From positions 74,501 through 138,500 of the forward strand of contig JAXIVH010000045.1 in the NCBI GenBank assembly GCA_036785325.1: 64,000 nt of DNA, given 5' to 3'. This DNA comes from Urophycis tenuis (lineage: Eukaryota; Chordata; Actinopteri; Gadiformes; Phycidae). Position numbers and translations under genes: made by a program. Under the pieces are notes generated by a model that saw only the letters and a program-made list of their open reading frames with translations, was not told the origin of the DNA and did no database searches. This document shows, piece by piece, positions 11,239 to 23,089 of the stretch. The first letter of the stretch is position 1, and each line of letters starts with the position of its first letter.

Positions 11239-14093
11239 ATAAAGCCCACACCCGGGGTGGCTAGAAAGTTCCAATCCTGGCTCAGTGATGGGGGGGGGGG
11301 GTCTGTTGTGATTTTTTTTTTTTTTTTTTTTTTTTTATAAAGCCCACCCCCGGGGTGGCTAGAAATTTCCGATCCTGGCTCAGTTATGGTGGTGGGGTCT
11401 GTTAAGGTTTTTTTTTTCTTATTTTTTTTTTATAAAGCCCACCCCCGGGGTGGCTAGAAATTTCCAACCCTGGCTCTGTGATGGGGGGGTCTGTTATGAA
11501 TTTGTTTTTTTTATTATTTTTTTATAAAGCCCACACCAGGGGTGGCTAGAAATTTCCAATCCTGGCTCATTGATGGGAGGGGGTCTGTTATGATTTTTTT
11601 AATTTTTTTTAAAAATAATTTTATTTATTTTTTTTATAAAGCCCACACCCGGGGTGGCTAGAAATTTCCAATCCTGGCTCAGTGATGGGGGTGGGGTCTG
11701 TTATGATTTTTATTTTTTTTATTTTTTATAAAGCCCACACCCGGGGTGGCTAGAAATTTCCAATCTTGGCTCAGTGATGGGGGTTGGGTCTGTTATGAAT
11801 TTGTTTTTTTTATTATTTTTTTATAAAGCCCACCCCCGGGTTGGCTAGAAATTTCCAATCCTGGCTCAGTGATGGGGGGGGGGGGGGGGGGTCTGTTGTG
11901 ATTTTTTATTTTTTTATTTTTTTTTATAAAGCCCACCCCCGGGGTGGCTAGAAATATCCAATCCTGACTCTGTGATGGGGTTAGGGTCTGTTATGATTTT
12001 TTATTTTTTTATATTTGTTTATAAAACCCACACCCGGGGTGGCTAGAAATTTCCAATCCTGGCTCAGTGATGGGGGTGGGGTTTGTTATGATTTTTTATT
12101 TTTTATTTTTTTTATAAAGCCCACACCCGGGGTGGCTAGAAATTTTCAATCCTGATTCAGTGATGGTGGGGGATTTGTTATCATTTTTTTTTTTTTTTTT
12201 TTATAAAGCCCACACCCGGGTTGGCTAGAAATTTCCAATCCTGGCTCAGTAATGTGTGGGGGTCTGTTATGAATTTTTATTTATTTATTTTTTTTTATAA
12301 AGCCCACCCCCGGGGTGGCTAGAAATTTCCAATCCTGGCTCTGTGATGGGGGTGGGGTCTATTTTGATTTCTATTTTTTTTATTTTTTTTTTATAAAGCC
12401 CACACCCGGGGTGGCTAGAAATTTCCGATCCTGGCTCAGTGATGGGGGTTGTGTCCATTATGATTTTTTATTTTTTTTAATTTTTATTTAGCCCACACCC
12501 GGGGTGGCTAGAAATTTCCAATCCTTGCTCAGTGATGGGGGGGGGTCTGTTATGATTTTTTTTTTTTTTTTTTATGAAGCCCACACCTGGGGTGGCTAGA
12601 AATTTCCAATCCTGGCTCAGTGATGGGGGTGGGGTCTATTATGATTTTTTTTTTTTTTTTTTTTATAAAGCCCACACCTGGGGTGGCTAGAAATTTCCAA
12701 TCCTGGCTCAGTGATGGGCGGGGGTCTGTTATTATTATTATTATTTTTTTTTTTAATAATTTTTTTTTTTTTTTTATAAAGCCCACACCCGGGGTGGCTA
12801 GAAATTTCCGATCCTGTCTCAGTGATGGGGGTTGGGTCTGTTATGAATTTGTTTTTTTTATTATTTTTTTATAAAGCCCACCCCCGGGTTGGCTAGAAAT
12901 TTCCAATCCTGGCTCAGTGATGGGGGGGGGGGGTCTGTTGTGATTTTTTTTTTTTTTGTTTTTTTTTATAAAGCCCACCCCCGGGGTGGCAAGAAATTTC
13001 ATATCCTGGCTTAGTGATGGGGGTGGGGTGCGTTATGATTTTTTATTTTTTATTTTTTTTTATAAAGCCCACACCCGGGGTGGCTAGAAATTTTCAATCC
13101 TGATTCAGTGATGGTGGGGGATTTGTTATCATTTTTTTTTTTTTTTTTTTTTATAAAGCCCACACCCAGGTTGGCTAGAAATTTCCAATCCTGGCTCAGT
13201 AATGGGTGGGGGTCTGTTATGAATTTTTTTTATTTTATTTTTTTTTATAAAGCCCACCCCCGGGATGGCTAGAAATTTCCCATCCTGGCTCAGTGATGGG
13301 GGTTGTGTCTGTTATGATTTTTTATTTTTTTTTATTTTTTATAAAGCCCACACCCGGGGTGGCTAGAAATTTCCAATCTTGGCTCAGTAATGGGGGGGGG
13401 TCTGTTATGATTTTTTTTTTTTTTTTTTTATAAAGCCCACACCCGGGTGGCTAGAAATTTCCAATCCTGGCTCAGAGATGGGGGTGGGGTCTGTTATGAT
13501 TTTTTTGTTGTTGTTGTTTTATAAAGCCCACACCTTGGGTGGCTAGAAATTTCCAATCCTGGCTCAGTGATGGGGGTGGGGTCTGTTATGATTTTTTTTT
13601 TTATTTTTTTTTATAAAGCCCACACCCGGGGTGGCTAGAAATTTCCGATCCTGGCTCAGTGATGGGGGTTGTGTCTGTTATGATTTTTTATTTTTTTATT
13701 TTTATAAAGCCCACACCCGGGTGGCTAGAAATGTCCAATCCTGGCTCAGTGATGGGGGTGGGGTCTGTTATGATTTTTCGTTTTTTTTGTTTTATAAAGC
13801 CCACACCTGGGGTGGCTAGAAATTTCCAATCCTGGCTCAGTGATGGGGGTGGGGTCTGTTATGATTTTTTTTATTTTTTTTTTTATAAAGCCCACACCCG
13901 GGGTGGCTAGAAATTTCCAATCCTGGCTCAGTGATGGGCGGGGGTCTGTTACTATTTTTTTATTTTTTTTTAAAAATAATTTTATTATTTTTTTTATAAA
14001 GCCCACACCCGGGGTGGCTAGAAATTTCCAATCCTGGCTCAGTAATGGGGGTGGGGTCTGTTATGATTTTTATTTTTTTTATTTTTTATAAAG
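10397..14093 (+). repeat. About 3.7-kb block, copy 2 (partner 3800-7318)
   Basis: This block is collinear with 3800-7318. It carries two extra monomers at about 12530-12710 (offset rises from 6598 to 6775). Its last part (13.27-14.09 kb) occurs a third time at about 17.70-18.51 kb. All three carry the TTGTTGTTGTTG spacer (6730, 13507 and 17928) and the monomer pair with GGGCGGGGGTC followed by a spacer reading TTACTATTT. Confidence 0.85.
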
Positions 14094-14740
14094 CCCACAA
14101 CCGGGGTGGCTAGAAATTTCCAATCCTGGCTCAGTGATGGGGGGGGGGTCTGTTATGATTTTTTTTTTTTTTTTTTTATAAAGCCCACAACCGGGTGGCT
14201 AGAAATTTCCAATCCTGGCTCAGTGATGGGGGTGGGGTCTGTTATGATTTTTTTTTTGTTGTTGTTTTATAAAGCCCACACCTGGGGTGGCTAGAAATGT
14301 CCAATCCTGGCTCAGTGATGGGGTGGGGTCTGTTGTGATTTTTTTATTTATTATTTTTTTTATAAAAGCCCACCCCCGGGTTGGCTAGAAATTTCCAATC
14401 CTGGCTGAGTAATGGGGGGGTCTGTTATGAATTTGTTTTTTTTATTATTTTTTTATAAAGCCCACACCCGGGATGGCTAGAAATTTCCAATCCTGGCTAA
14501 GTGATGGGGGTGGGGGGGGGGCTGATGTGATTTTTTTTTTTTTTTTTTTTTATGAAGCCCACACCCGGGGTGGCTAGACATTTCCAATCCCGGCTCTGTG
14601 ATGGGGGTGGGGTCTGTTATGATTTTTAATTTTTTTATTTTTTTTTTTAAAACGCCCACACCTGGGGTGGCTAGAAATTTCCGATCCTGGCTCAGTGATG
14701 GGGGTGGGGTCTGTTATGATTTTTTATTTTTATTTTTTTT
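13890..14740 (+). repeat. 0.85-kb block, copy 1 (partner 16912-17760)
   Basis: Nine or so monomers match 16912-17760 at a constant offset of 3022 bp. Shared private markers include GGGCGGGGGTC with TTACTATTT, CACAACCGGG, a degenerate GGGGGCTGATGTGA replacing the usual decamer (14520 and 17542), TATGAAGCCC, and AAAACGCCCACACCTGGG. This is a dispersed duplication, with about 2.2 kb of other monomers between the copies. Confidence 0.85.
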
Positions 14741-16911
14741 TATAAAGCCCACACCCGGGGTGGCTAGAAATTTCCGATCCTGGCTCAGTGATGGGGGTGG
14801 GGTCTGTTATGATTTTTTATTTTTATTTTTTTTTATAAAGCCCACACCCGGGTGGCTAGAAATTTCCAATCCTGGCTCAGTGATGGGGGGGGGTCTGTTA
14901 TGATTTTTTTAATTTTATTTTATAATATATATATATTTTTTTTTATAAAGCCCACACCCGGTGTGGCTAGAAATTTCCAATCCTGGCTCTGTGATGGGGG
15001 GGGGGGTCTGTTATGATTTTTATTTTATTTATTTTTTTTTATCAAGCCCACACCCGGGGTGGCTAGACATTTCCAATCCTGGCTCAGTAATGGGGGGGGG
15101 GGTCTGTTATGATTTTTTTTATTTCTTTTTTTTTTTATAAAGCCCACACCCGGGGTGGCTAGAAATTTCCAATCCTGGCTCAGTGATGGGGGGGGGGGTC
15201 TGTTATGATTTTTTTTTTTTTTTTTTATAAAGCCCACACCCGGGTGGCTAGAAATTTCCAATCCTGGCAAAGTGATGGGGGTGGGGTCTGTTATGATTTT
15301 TATTTTTTTTATTTTTTATAAAGCCCACAACCGGGGTGGCTAGAAATTTCCAATCCTGGCTCAGTGATTGGGGGTGGGTCTGTTATGATTTTTTTTTTTT
15401 TTTTTTAATATAATTTTATTATTTTTTTTATAAAGCCCACACCCGGGGTGGCTAGAAATTTCCAATCCTGCCTCAGTGATGGGTGGGGGGGGGTCTGTTA
15501 TGATTTTTTTTTTTTTTTTTTTTATTAAGCCAACAACCGGGTTGGCTAGAAATTTCAATCCTGGCTCAGTGATGGGTGGGGGTCTGTTATGATTTTCTTA
15601 ATTTTTTTTTTAAATAATTGTATTATTTTTTTTTATAAAGCCCACACCCGGGGTGGCTAGAAATTTCCAATCCTGTCTCAGTGATGGGGGGGGGGGGGGG
15701 TCTGTTGTGATTTTATTTATTTTTTATTTTTTTATAGAGCCCACCCCCGGGGTGGCTAGAAATTTCCAATCCTGGCTCTGTGATGGGGGGGGTCTGTTAT
15801 GATTTTTTATTATTTTATTTTTTTTATCAAGCCCACACCCGGGGTGGCTAGACATTTCCAATCCTGGCTCAGTAATGGGGGGGGGGGGGGTCTGTTATGA
15901 ATTTGTTTTTTTAATTATTTTTTTTATAAAGCCCACCCCCGGGGTGGCTAGAAATTTCCAATCCTGGCTCGGTGATGGGGGTGGGGTCTGTTATGATTTT
16001 TTTTTTTTTTATAAAGCCCACACCCGGGGTGGCTAGAAATTTCCAATCCTGGCTCAGTGATGGGGGGGGGGTCTGTTATGATTTTTTGAATTTTTTTTTA
16101 AAATAATTTTATTATTTTTTTTATAAAGCCCACACCCGGGGTGGCTAGAAATTTCCAATCCTGCCTCAGTGATGGGTGGGGGGGGGGTCTGTTATGATTT
16201 TTTTTTTTTTTTTTTTTATTAAGCCCACAACCGGGTTGGCTAGAAATTTCCAATCCTGGCTCAGTGATGGGTGGGGGTCTGTTATGATTTTCTTAATTTT
16301 TTTTTTAAATAATTGTATTATTTTTTTTTATAAAGCCCACACCCGGGGTGGCTAGAAATTTCCAATCCTGCCTCAGTGATGGGTGGGGGGGGGTCTGTTA
16401 TGATTTTTTATTATTTTATTTTTTTTATCAAGCCCACACCCGGGGTGGCTAGACATTTCCAATCCTGGCTCAGTAATGGGGGGGGGGGTCTGTTATGAAT
16501 TTGTTTTTTTTATTATTTTTTTATAAAGCCCACCCCCGGGGTGGCTAGAAATTTCCAATCCTGGCTCAGTGATGGGGGTGGGGGGGGGTCTGTTATGATT
16601 TTTTTTTTTTTTTTTTTCTATAAAGCCCACACCCGGGGTGTCTAGAAAGTTCCAATCCTGGCTCAGTGATGGGGGTGGGGTCTGTAATGATTTTTATTTA
16701 TTTATTTTTTTTTTTATAAAGCCCACCCCCATGGTGGCTAGAAATATCCAATCCTGGCTCTGTGATTGGGGGGGGGGGGGTCTGTTATGATTTTTTATTT
16801 ATTTTTATTTTTTTTATAAAGCCCACACCCGGGGTTGCTAGAAATGTCCAATCCTGCCTCAGTGATGGGGGGGGGGTCTGTTATGATTTTTTTTTTTTTT
16901 TTTTTTATAAA

Positions 16912-17760
16912 GCCCACACCCGGGGTGGCTAGAAATTTCCAATCCTGGCTCAGTGATGGGCGGGGGTCTGTTACTATTTTTTTATTTTTTTTTAAAAATA
17001 ATTTTATTATTTTTTTTATAAAGCCCACACCCGGGGTGGCTAGAAATTTCCAATCCTGGCTCAGTAATGGGGGTGGGGTCTGTTATGATTTTTATTTTTT
17101 TTATTTTTTATAAAGCCCACAACCGGGGTGGCTAGAAATTTCCAATCCTGGCTCAGTGATGGGGGGGGGGTCTGTTATGATTTTTTTTTTATTTTTTTTA
17201 TAAAGCCCACAACCGGGTGGCTAGAAATTTCCAATCCTGGCTCAGTGATGGGGGTGGGGTCTGTTATGATTTTTTTTTTGTTGTTGTTTTATAAAGCCCA
17301 CACCTGGGGTGGCTAGAAATGTCCAATCCTGGCTCAGTGATGGGGTGGGGTCTGTTGTGATTTTTTTATTTATTATTTTTTTTATAAAAGCCCACCCCCG
17401 GGTTGGCTAGAAATTTCCAATCCTGGCTGAGTAATGGGGGGGTCTGTTATGAATTTGTTTTTTTTATTATTTTTTTATAAAGCCCACACCCGGGATGGCT
17501 AGAAATTTCCAATCCTGGCTAAGTGATGGGGGTGGGGGGGGGGCTGATGTGATTTTTTTTTATTTTTTTTTTTATGAAGCCCACACCCGGGGTGGCTAGA
17601 CATTTCCAATCCCGGCTCTGTGATGGGGGTGGGGTCTGTTATGATTTTTAATTTTTTTATTTTTTTTTTTAAAACGCCCACACCTGGGGTGGCTAGAAAT
17701 TTCCGATCCTGGCTCAGTGATGGGGGTGGGGTCTGTTATGATTTTTTATTTTTATTTTTT
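16912..17760 (+). repeat. 0.85-kb block, copy 2 (partner 13890-14740)
   Basis: This is the second copy of 13890-14740 at an offset of 3022 bp. Immediately downstream (17.77-18.51 kb) the sequence switches to a copy of 13.36-14.09 kb. The stretch from 13.3 to 18.6 kb is therefore a mosaic of the same few ancestral blocks in a new order. Confidence 0.82.
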
Positions 17761-20229
17761 TTTATAAAGCCCACACCCGGGGTGGCTAGAAATTTCCAAT
17801 CTTGGCTCAGTAATGGGGGGGGGTCTGTTATGATTTTTTTTTTTTTTTTTTTATAAAGCCCACACCCGGGTGGCTAGAAATTTCCAATCCTGGCTCAGAG
17901 ATGGGGGTGGGGTCTGTTATGATTTTTTTGTTGTTGTTGTTTTATAAAGCCCACACCTTGGGTGGCTAGAAATTTCCAATCCTGGCTCAGTGATGGGGGT
18001 GGGGTCTGTTATGATTTTTTTTTTTTTTTTTTTTTTTATAAAGCCCACACCCGGGGTGGCTAGAAATTTCCGATCCTGGCTCAGTGATGGGGGTTGTGTC
18101 TGTTATGATTTTTTATTTTTTTATTTTTATAAAGCCCACACCCGGGTGGCTAGAAATGTCCAATCCTGGCTCAGTGATGGGGGTGGGGTCTGTTATGATT
18201 TTTTGTTTTTTTTGTTTTATAAAGCCCACACCTGGGGTGGCTAGAAATTTCCAATCCTGGCTCAGTGATGGGGGTGGGGTCTGTTATGATTTTTTTTTTT
18301 TTTTTTTTTATAAAGCCCACACCCGGGGTGGCTAGAAATTTCCAATCCTGGCTCAGTGATGGGCGGGGGTCTGTTACTATTTTTTTATTTTTTTTTTTAA
18401 ATAATTTTATTATTTTTTTTATAAAGCCCACACCCGGGGTGGCTAGAAATTTCCAATCCTGGCTCAGTAATGGGGGTGGGGTCTGTTATGATTTTTATTT
18501 TTTTTATTTTTTATAAAGCCCACAACCGGGGTGGCTAGAAATTTCCAATCCTGGCTCAGTGATGGGGGGGGGGTCTGTTATGATTTTTTTTTTTTTTTTT
18601 TTATAAAGCCCACAACCGGGTGGCTAGAAATTTCCAATCCTGGCTCAGTGATGGGGGGGGGGTCTGTTATGATTTTTTTTATTCTTTTTTAATATAATTT
18701 TTTTTTTTTTTTATAAAGCCCACACACGGGGTGGCTAGAAATTTCCAATCCTGCCTCAGTGATGGGGGGGGGGGGTCTGTTGTGAATTTGTTTTTTTTAT
18801 TATTTTTTTATAAAGCCCACACCCGGGATGGCTAGAAATTTCCAATCCTGGCTCAGTGATGGGAGTCGGGGGGGGTCTGTTATGATTTTTTTTAATTTTT
18901 TTTTTTTATAAAGCCCACACCTGGGTTGGCTAGAAAGTTCCAATCCTGGCTCAGTGATGGGGGGGGGTCTGTTTTTATTTTTTTTTATTTTATTTTTTTT
19001 TATAAAGCCCACCCCCGGGGTGGCTAGAAATTTCCAATCCTGGCTATGTGATGGGGGTGGGGTCTGTTATGATTTTTTAGTTTTATTTTTTTTTTATAAA
19101 GCCCACACCCGGGGTGGCTATAAATTTCCAATCCTGGCTCAGTGATGGGGGTGGGGTCTGTTATGATTTTTTTTTTTTTTTTTTTTTATAAAGCCCCCTC
19201 CCGGGGTGGCTAGAAATTTCCAATCCTGGCTCAGTGATGGGGGTGGGGGGGGGTCTGTTATGATTTTTATTATTTTTTTTTTTTTATAAAGCCCACACCC
19301 GGGGTGGCTAGAAATTTCAATTCCTGGCTCAGTGATGGGGGGGTCTGTTATGATTTTTTAAATTTTGTTTTTAAATAATTTTATTATTTTTTTTATAAAG
19401 CCCACACCCGGGGTGGCTAGAAATTTCCAATCCTGCCTCAGTGATGGGGGGGGGGGGTCTGTTGTGATTTTTTTTTAATTTTTTTTTTATAAAGCCCACA
19501 CCCGGGGTGGCTAGAAAGTTCCAATCCTGGCTCAGTGATGGGGGGGGGTCTGTTGTGATTTTTTTTTATTTTATTTTTTTTTATAAAGCCCACCCCCGGG
19601 GTGGCTAGAAATTTCCAATCCTGGCTCTGTGATAGGTGGGGGTCTGTTATGATTTTTTTTTTTTTTTTTTTTAAAGCCCACACCCGGGTGGCTATAAATT
19701 TCCAATCCTGGCTCAGTGATGGGGGTGGGGTCTGTTATGATTTTTTGTTTTTTGTTTGTTTTATAAAGCCCACACCCGGGGCGGCTACAAATTTCCAATC
19801 CTGCCTCAGTGATGGGGGGGGGGGGGGGGGGGTCTGTTGTGATTTTTTTTTTTTTTTTTTTTATAAAGCCCACCCCCGGGGTGGCTAGAAATTTCCAATC
19901 CTGGCTCTGTGATGGGAGGGGGGGGGGGGGGGGGGGGGTCTGTTATGCGTTTTTATTATATATTTTTTTTTTATCAAGCCCACACCAGGGGTGGCTAGTC
20001 ATTTCCAATCCTGGCTCAGTAATGGGGGGGGTCTGTTATGAATTTGTTTTTTTTTATTATTTTTTTATAAAGCCCACACCCGGGGTGGCTAGAAATTTCC
20101 AATCCTGGCTCAGTGATGGGGGTCTGTTATGATTTTTTTTTTTTTTTTTTTTATAAAGCCCACACCCGGGGTGGCTAGAAATTTCCAATCCTGGCTCAGT
20201 GATGGGGGGGGGGGGGGGGTCTGTTATGA

Positions 20230-20960
20230 TTTTTTTTTTTTTTTTTTTTAAAGCCCACACCCGGGGTGGCTATAAATTTCCAATCCTGGCTCAGTGATGG
20301 GGGTGGGGTCTGTTATGATTTTTTTTTTTTTTTTTTTTATAAAGCCCACACCCGGGGTGGCTAGAAATTTCCATTCCTGGCTCAGTGATGGGGGGGGGGG
20401 GGGGGTCTGTTATGAGTTTTTATTATTATTTTTTTTTTATCAAGCCCACACCAGGGGTGGCTAGTCATTTCCAATCCTGGCTCAGTAATGGGGGGGGTCT
20501 GTTGTGATTTATTTTTATTTATTTTTTTTTTATAAAGCCCACCCCCGGGGTGGCTAGAAATTTCCAATCCTGGCTCTGTGATGGGGTGGGGTCTGTTATG
20601 ATTTTTAATTTTTTAATTTTTTTTTTATAAAGCCCACACCAGGGGTGGCTAGTCATTTCCAATCCTGGCTCAGTAATGGGGGGGGTCTGTTATGAATTTG
20701 TTTTTTTTTATTTGTTTTTTATAAAGCCCACACCCGGGGAGGCTAGAAATTTCCAATCCTGGCTCAGTGATGGGGGGTCTGTTATGATTATTATTATTAT
20801 TTTTTTTATAAAGCCCACACCCGGGGTGGCTAGAAAGTTCCATTCCTGGCTCAGTGATGGGGGGGGTCTTTTGTGATTTATTTTTTTTTATTTTTTTTTT
20901 ATAAAGCCCACCCCCGGGGAGGCTAGAAATTTCCAATCCTGGCTCTGTGATGGGGTGGGG
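20230..20960 (+). repeat. 0.73-kb block, copy 1 (partner 22030-22760)
   Basis: Collinear with 22030-22760 at an offset of about 1802 bp. Shared markers are a GAGTTTTTATTATTATT spacer, CACACCAGGGGTGGCTAGTC, CCGGGGAGGCTAG, a short GGGGGGTCTG followed by an ATTATTATTATT spacer, and GGTCTTTTGTGATTTA, where the decamer itself is changed. The GGGGAGG core change occurs twice in each copy. Confidence 0.83.
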
Positions 20961-20996
20961 TCTGTTATGATTTTTATTTTTTTAATTTTTTTTTTA

Positions 20997-21960
20997 TAAA
21001 GCCCACACCCGAGGTGGTTAGAAATTTCCAATCCTGGCTCAGTAATGGGGGGGGTCTGTTATGAATTTCTTTTTTTTATTATTTTTTTATAAAGCCCACC
21101 CCCGGGGTGCCTAGAAATTTCCAATCCTGTCTCAGTGATGGGGGGGGGGGGGGGTCTGTTGTGATTTTATTTATTTTTTATTTTTTTATAAAGCCCACCC
21201 CCGGGGTGGCTAGAAATTTCCAATCCTGACTCTGTGATGGGGGTGGGATCTGTTATGATTTTTTTTTTTTTTTTTTTTATAAAGCCCACACCCGGGGTGG
21301 CTAGAAATTTCCAATCCTGGCTCAGTGATGGGGGGGGGGGGGGTCTGTTATGATTTTTATTTTTTTTATTTTTTTTTTATAAAGCCCACACCCGAGGTGG
21401 TTAGAAATTTCCAATCCTGGCTCAGTAATGGGGGGGGTCTGTTATGAATTTCTTTTTTTTATTATTTTTTTATAAAGCCCACCCCCGGGGTGCCTAGAAA
21501 TTTCCAATCCTGTCTCAGTGATGGGGGGGGGGGGGGTCTGTTGTGATTTTATTTATTTTTTATTTTTTTATAAAGCCCACCCCCGGGGTGGCTAGAAATT
21601 TCCAATCCTGACTCTGTGATGGGGGTGGGGTCTGTTATGATTTTTTTTTTTTTTTTTTTTATAAAGCCCACACCCGGGGTGGCTAGAAATTTCCAATCCT
21701 GGCTCAGTGATGGGGGGGGGGGGGGGGGGTCTGTTATGATTTTTTTTTTTTTTATTTTTTTTTTATAAAGCCCACACCCGAGGTGGTTAGAAATTTCCAA
21801 TCCTGGCTCAGTAATGGGGGGGGTCTGTTATGAATTTCTTTTTTTTATTATTTTTTTATAAAGCCCACCCCCGGGGTGCCTAGAAATTTCCAATCCTGTC
21901 TCAGTGATGGGGGGGGGGGGGTCTGTTGTGATTTTATTTATTTTTTATTTTTTTATAAAG
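20997..21960 (+). repeat. Three tandem copies of a four-monomer unit of about 385 bp
   Basis: A four-monomer unit repeats with periods of 383 and 386 bp: the marker GAGGTGGTTAG occurs at 21011, 21394 and 21780. Each unit has, in order, the GAGGTGGTTAG core, a GAATTTCTTTT spacer with GGGGTGCCTAG, and a TTGTGATTTTATTTATT spacer. The CTGACTCTGTGATG monomer and plain T-spacer monomer that follow are present in the first two, and the third is cut short. The same first monomers occur singly at 7505 and 22906. Confidence 0.88.
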
Positions 21961-22029
21961 CCCACACCCGGGGTGGCTAGAAATTTCCAATCCTGGCTCA
22001 GTGATGGGGGGGGGGGGGGGTCTGTTATG

Positions 22030-22760
22030 ATTTTTTTTTTTTTTTTTTTTTAAAGCCCACACCCGGGGTGGCTATAAATTTCCAATCCTGGCTCAGTGAT
22101 GGGGGTGGGGTCTGTTATGATTTTTTTTTTTTTTTTTTTATAAAGCCCACACCCGGGGTGGCTAGAAATTTCCATTCCTGGCTCAGTGATGGGGGGGGGG
22201 GGGGGGTCTGTTATGAGTTTTTATTATTATTTTTTTTTTATCAAGCCCACACCAGGGGTGGCTAGTCATTTCCAATCCTGGCTCAGTAATGGGGGGGGGT
22301 CTGTTGTGATTTATTTTTATTTATTTTTTTTTTATAAAGCCCACCCCCGGGGTGGCTAGAAATTTCCAATCCTGGCTCTGTGATGGGGTGGGGTCTGTTA
22401 TGATTTTTAATTTTTTAATTTTTTTTTTATAAAGCCCACACCAGGGGTGGCTAGTCATTTCCAATCCTGGCTCAGTAATGGGGGGGGTCTGTTATGAATT
22501 TGTTTTTTTTTATTTGTTTTTTATAAAGCCCACACCCGGGGAGGCTAGAAATTTCCAATCCTGGCTCAGTGATGGGGGGTCTGTTATGATTATTATTATT
22601 ATTTTTTTTATAAAGCCCACACCCGGGGTGGCTAGAAAGTTCCAATCCTGGCTCAGTGATGGGGGGGGTCTTTTGTGATTTATTTTATTTTATTTTTTTT
22701 TTATAAAGCCCACCCCCGGGGAGGCTAGAAATTTCCAATCCTGGCTCTGTGATGGGGTGG
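22030..22760 (+). repeat. 0.73-kb block, copy 2 (partner 20230-20960)
   Basis: This is the second copy of 20230-20960, following the 385-bp tandem series. From about 22750 the sequence continues as a copy of 7365-8615: GGGGGTTCGGTCTG is at 7463 and 22853, an offset of about 15390 bp. A block junction therefore lies near 22750. Confidence 0.82.
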
Positions 22761-23089
22761 GGTCTGTTATGATTTTTATTTTTTTTATTTTTTTTTTATA
22801 AAGCCCACACCCGGGGTGGCTAGAAATTTCCGATCCTGGCTCAGTGATGGGGGTTCGGTCTGTTATGATTTTTTATTTTTATTTTTTTTTTATAAAGCCC
22901 ACACCCGAGGTGGTTAGAAATTTCCAATCCTGGCTCAGTAATGGGGGGGGTCTGTTATGAATTTCTTTTTTTTATTATTGTTTTATAAAGCCCACCCCCG
23001 GGGTGCCTAGAAATTTCCAATCCTGTCTCAGTGATGGGGGGGGGGGGGGTCTGTTGTGATTTTATTTATTTTTTATTTTTTTATAAAGC

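Noticed and set aside
14515..14545. Start of a different repeat at the GGGGGCTGATGTGA monomer
   Set aside because: The surrounding core and spacing are those of the satellite, and the same change at 17542 shows it is a mutated decamer copied with its block.
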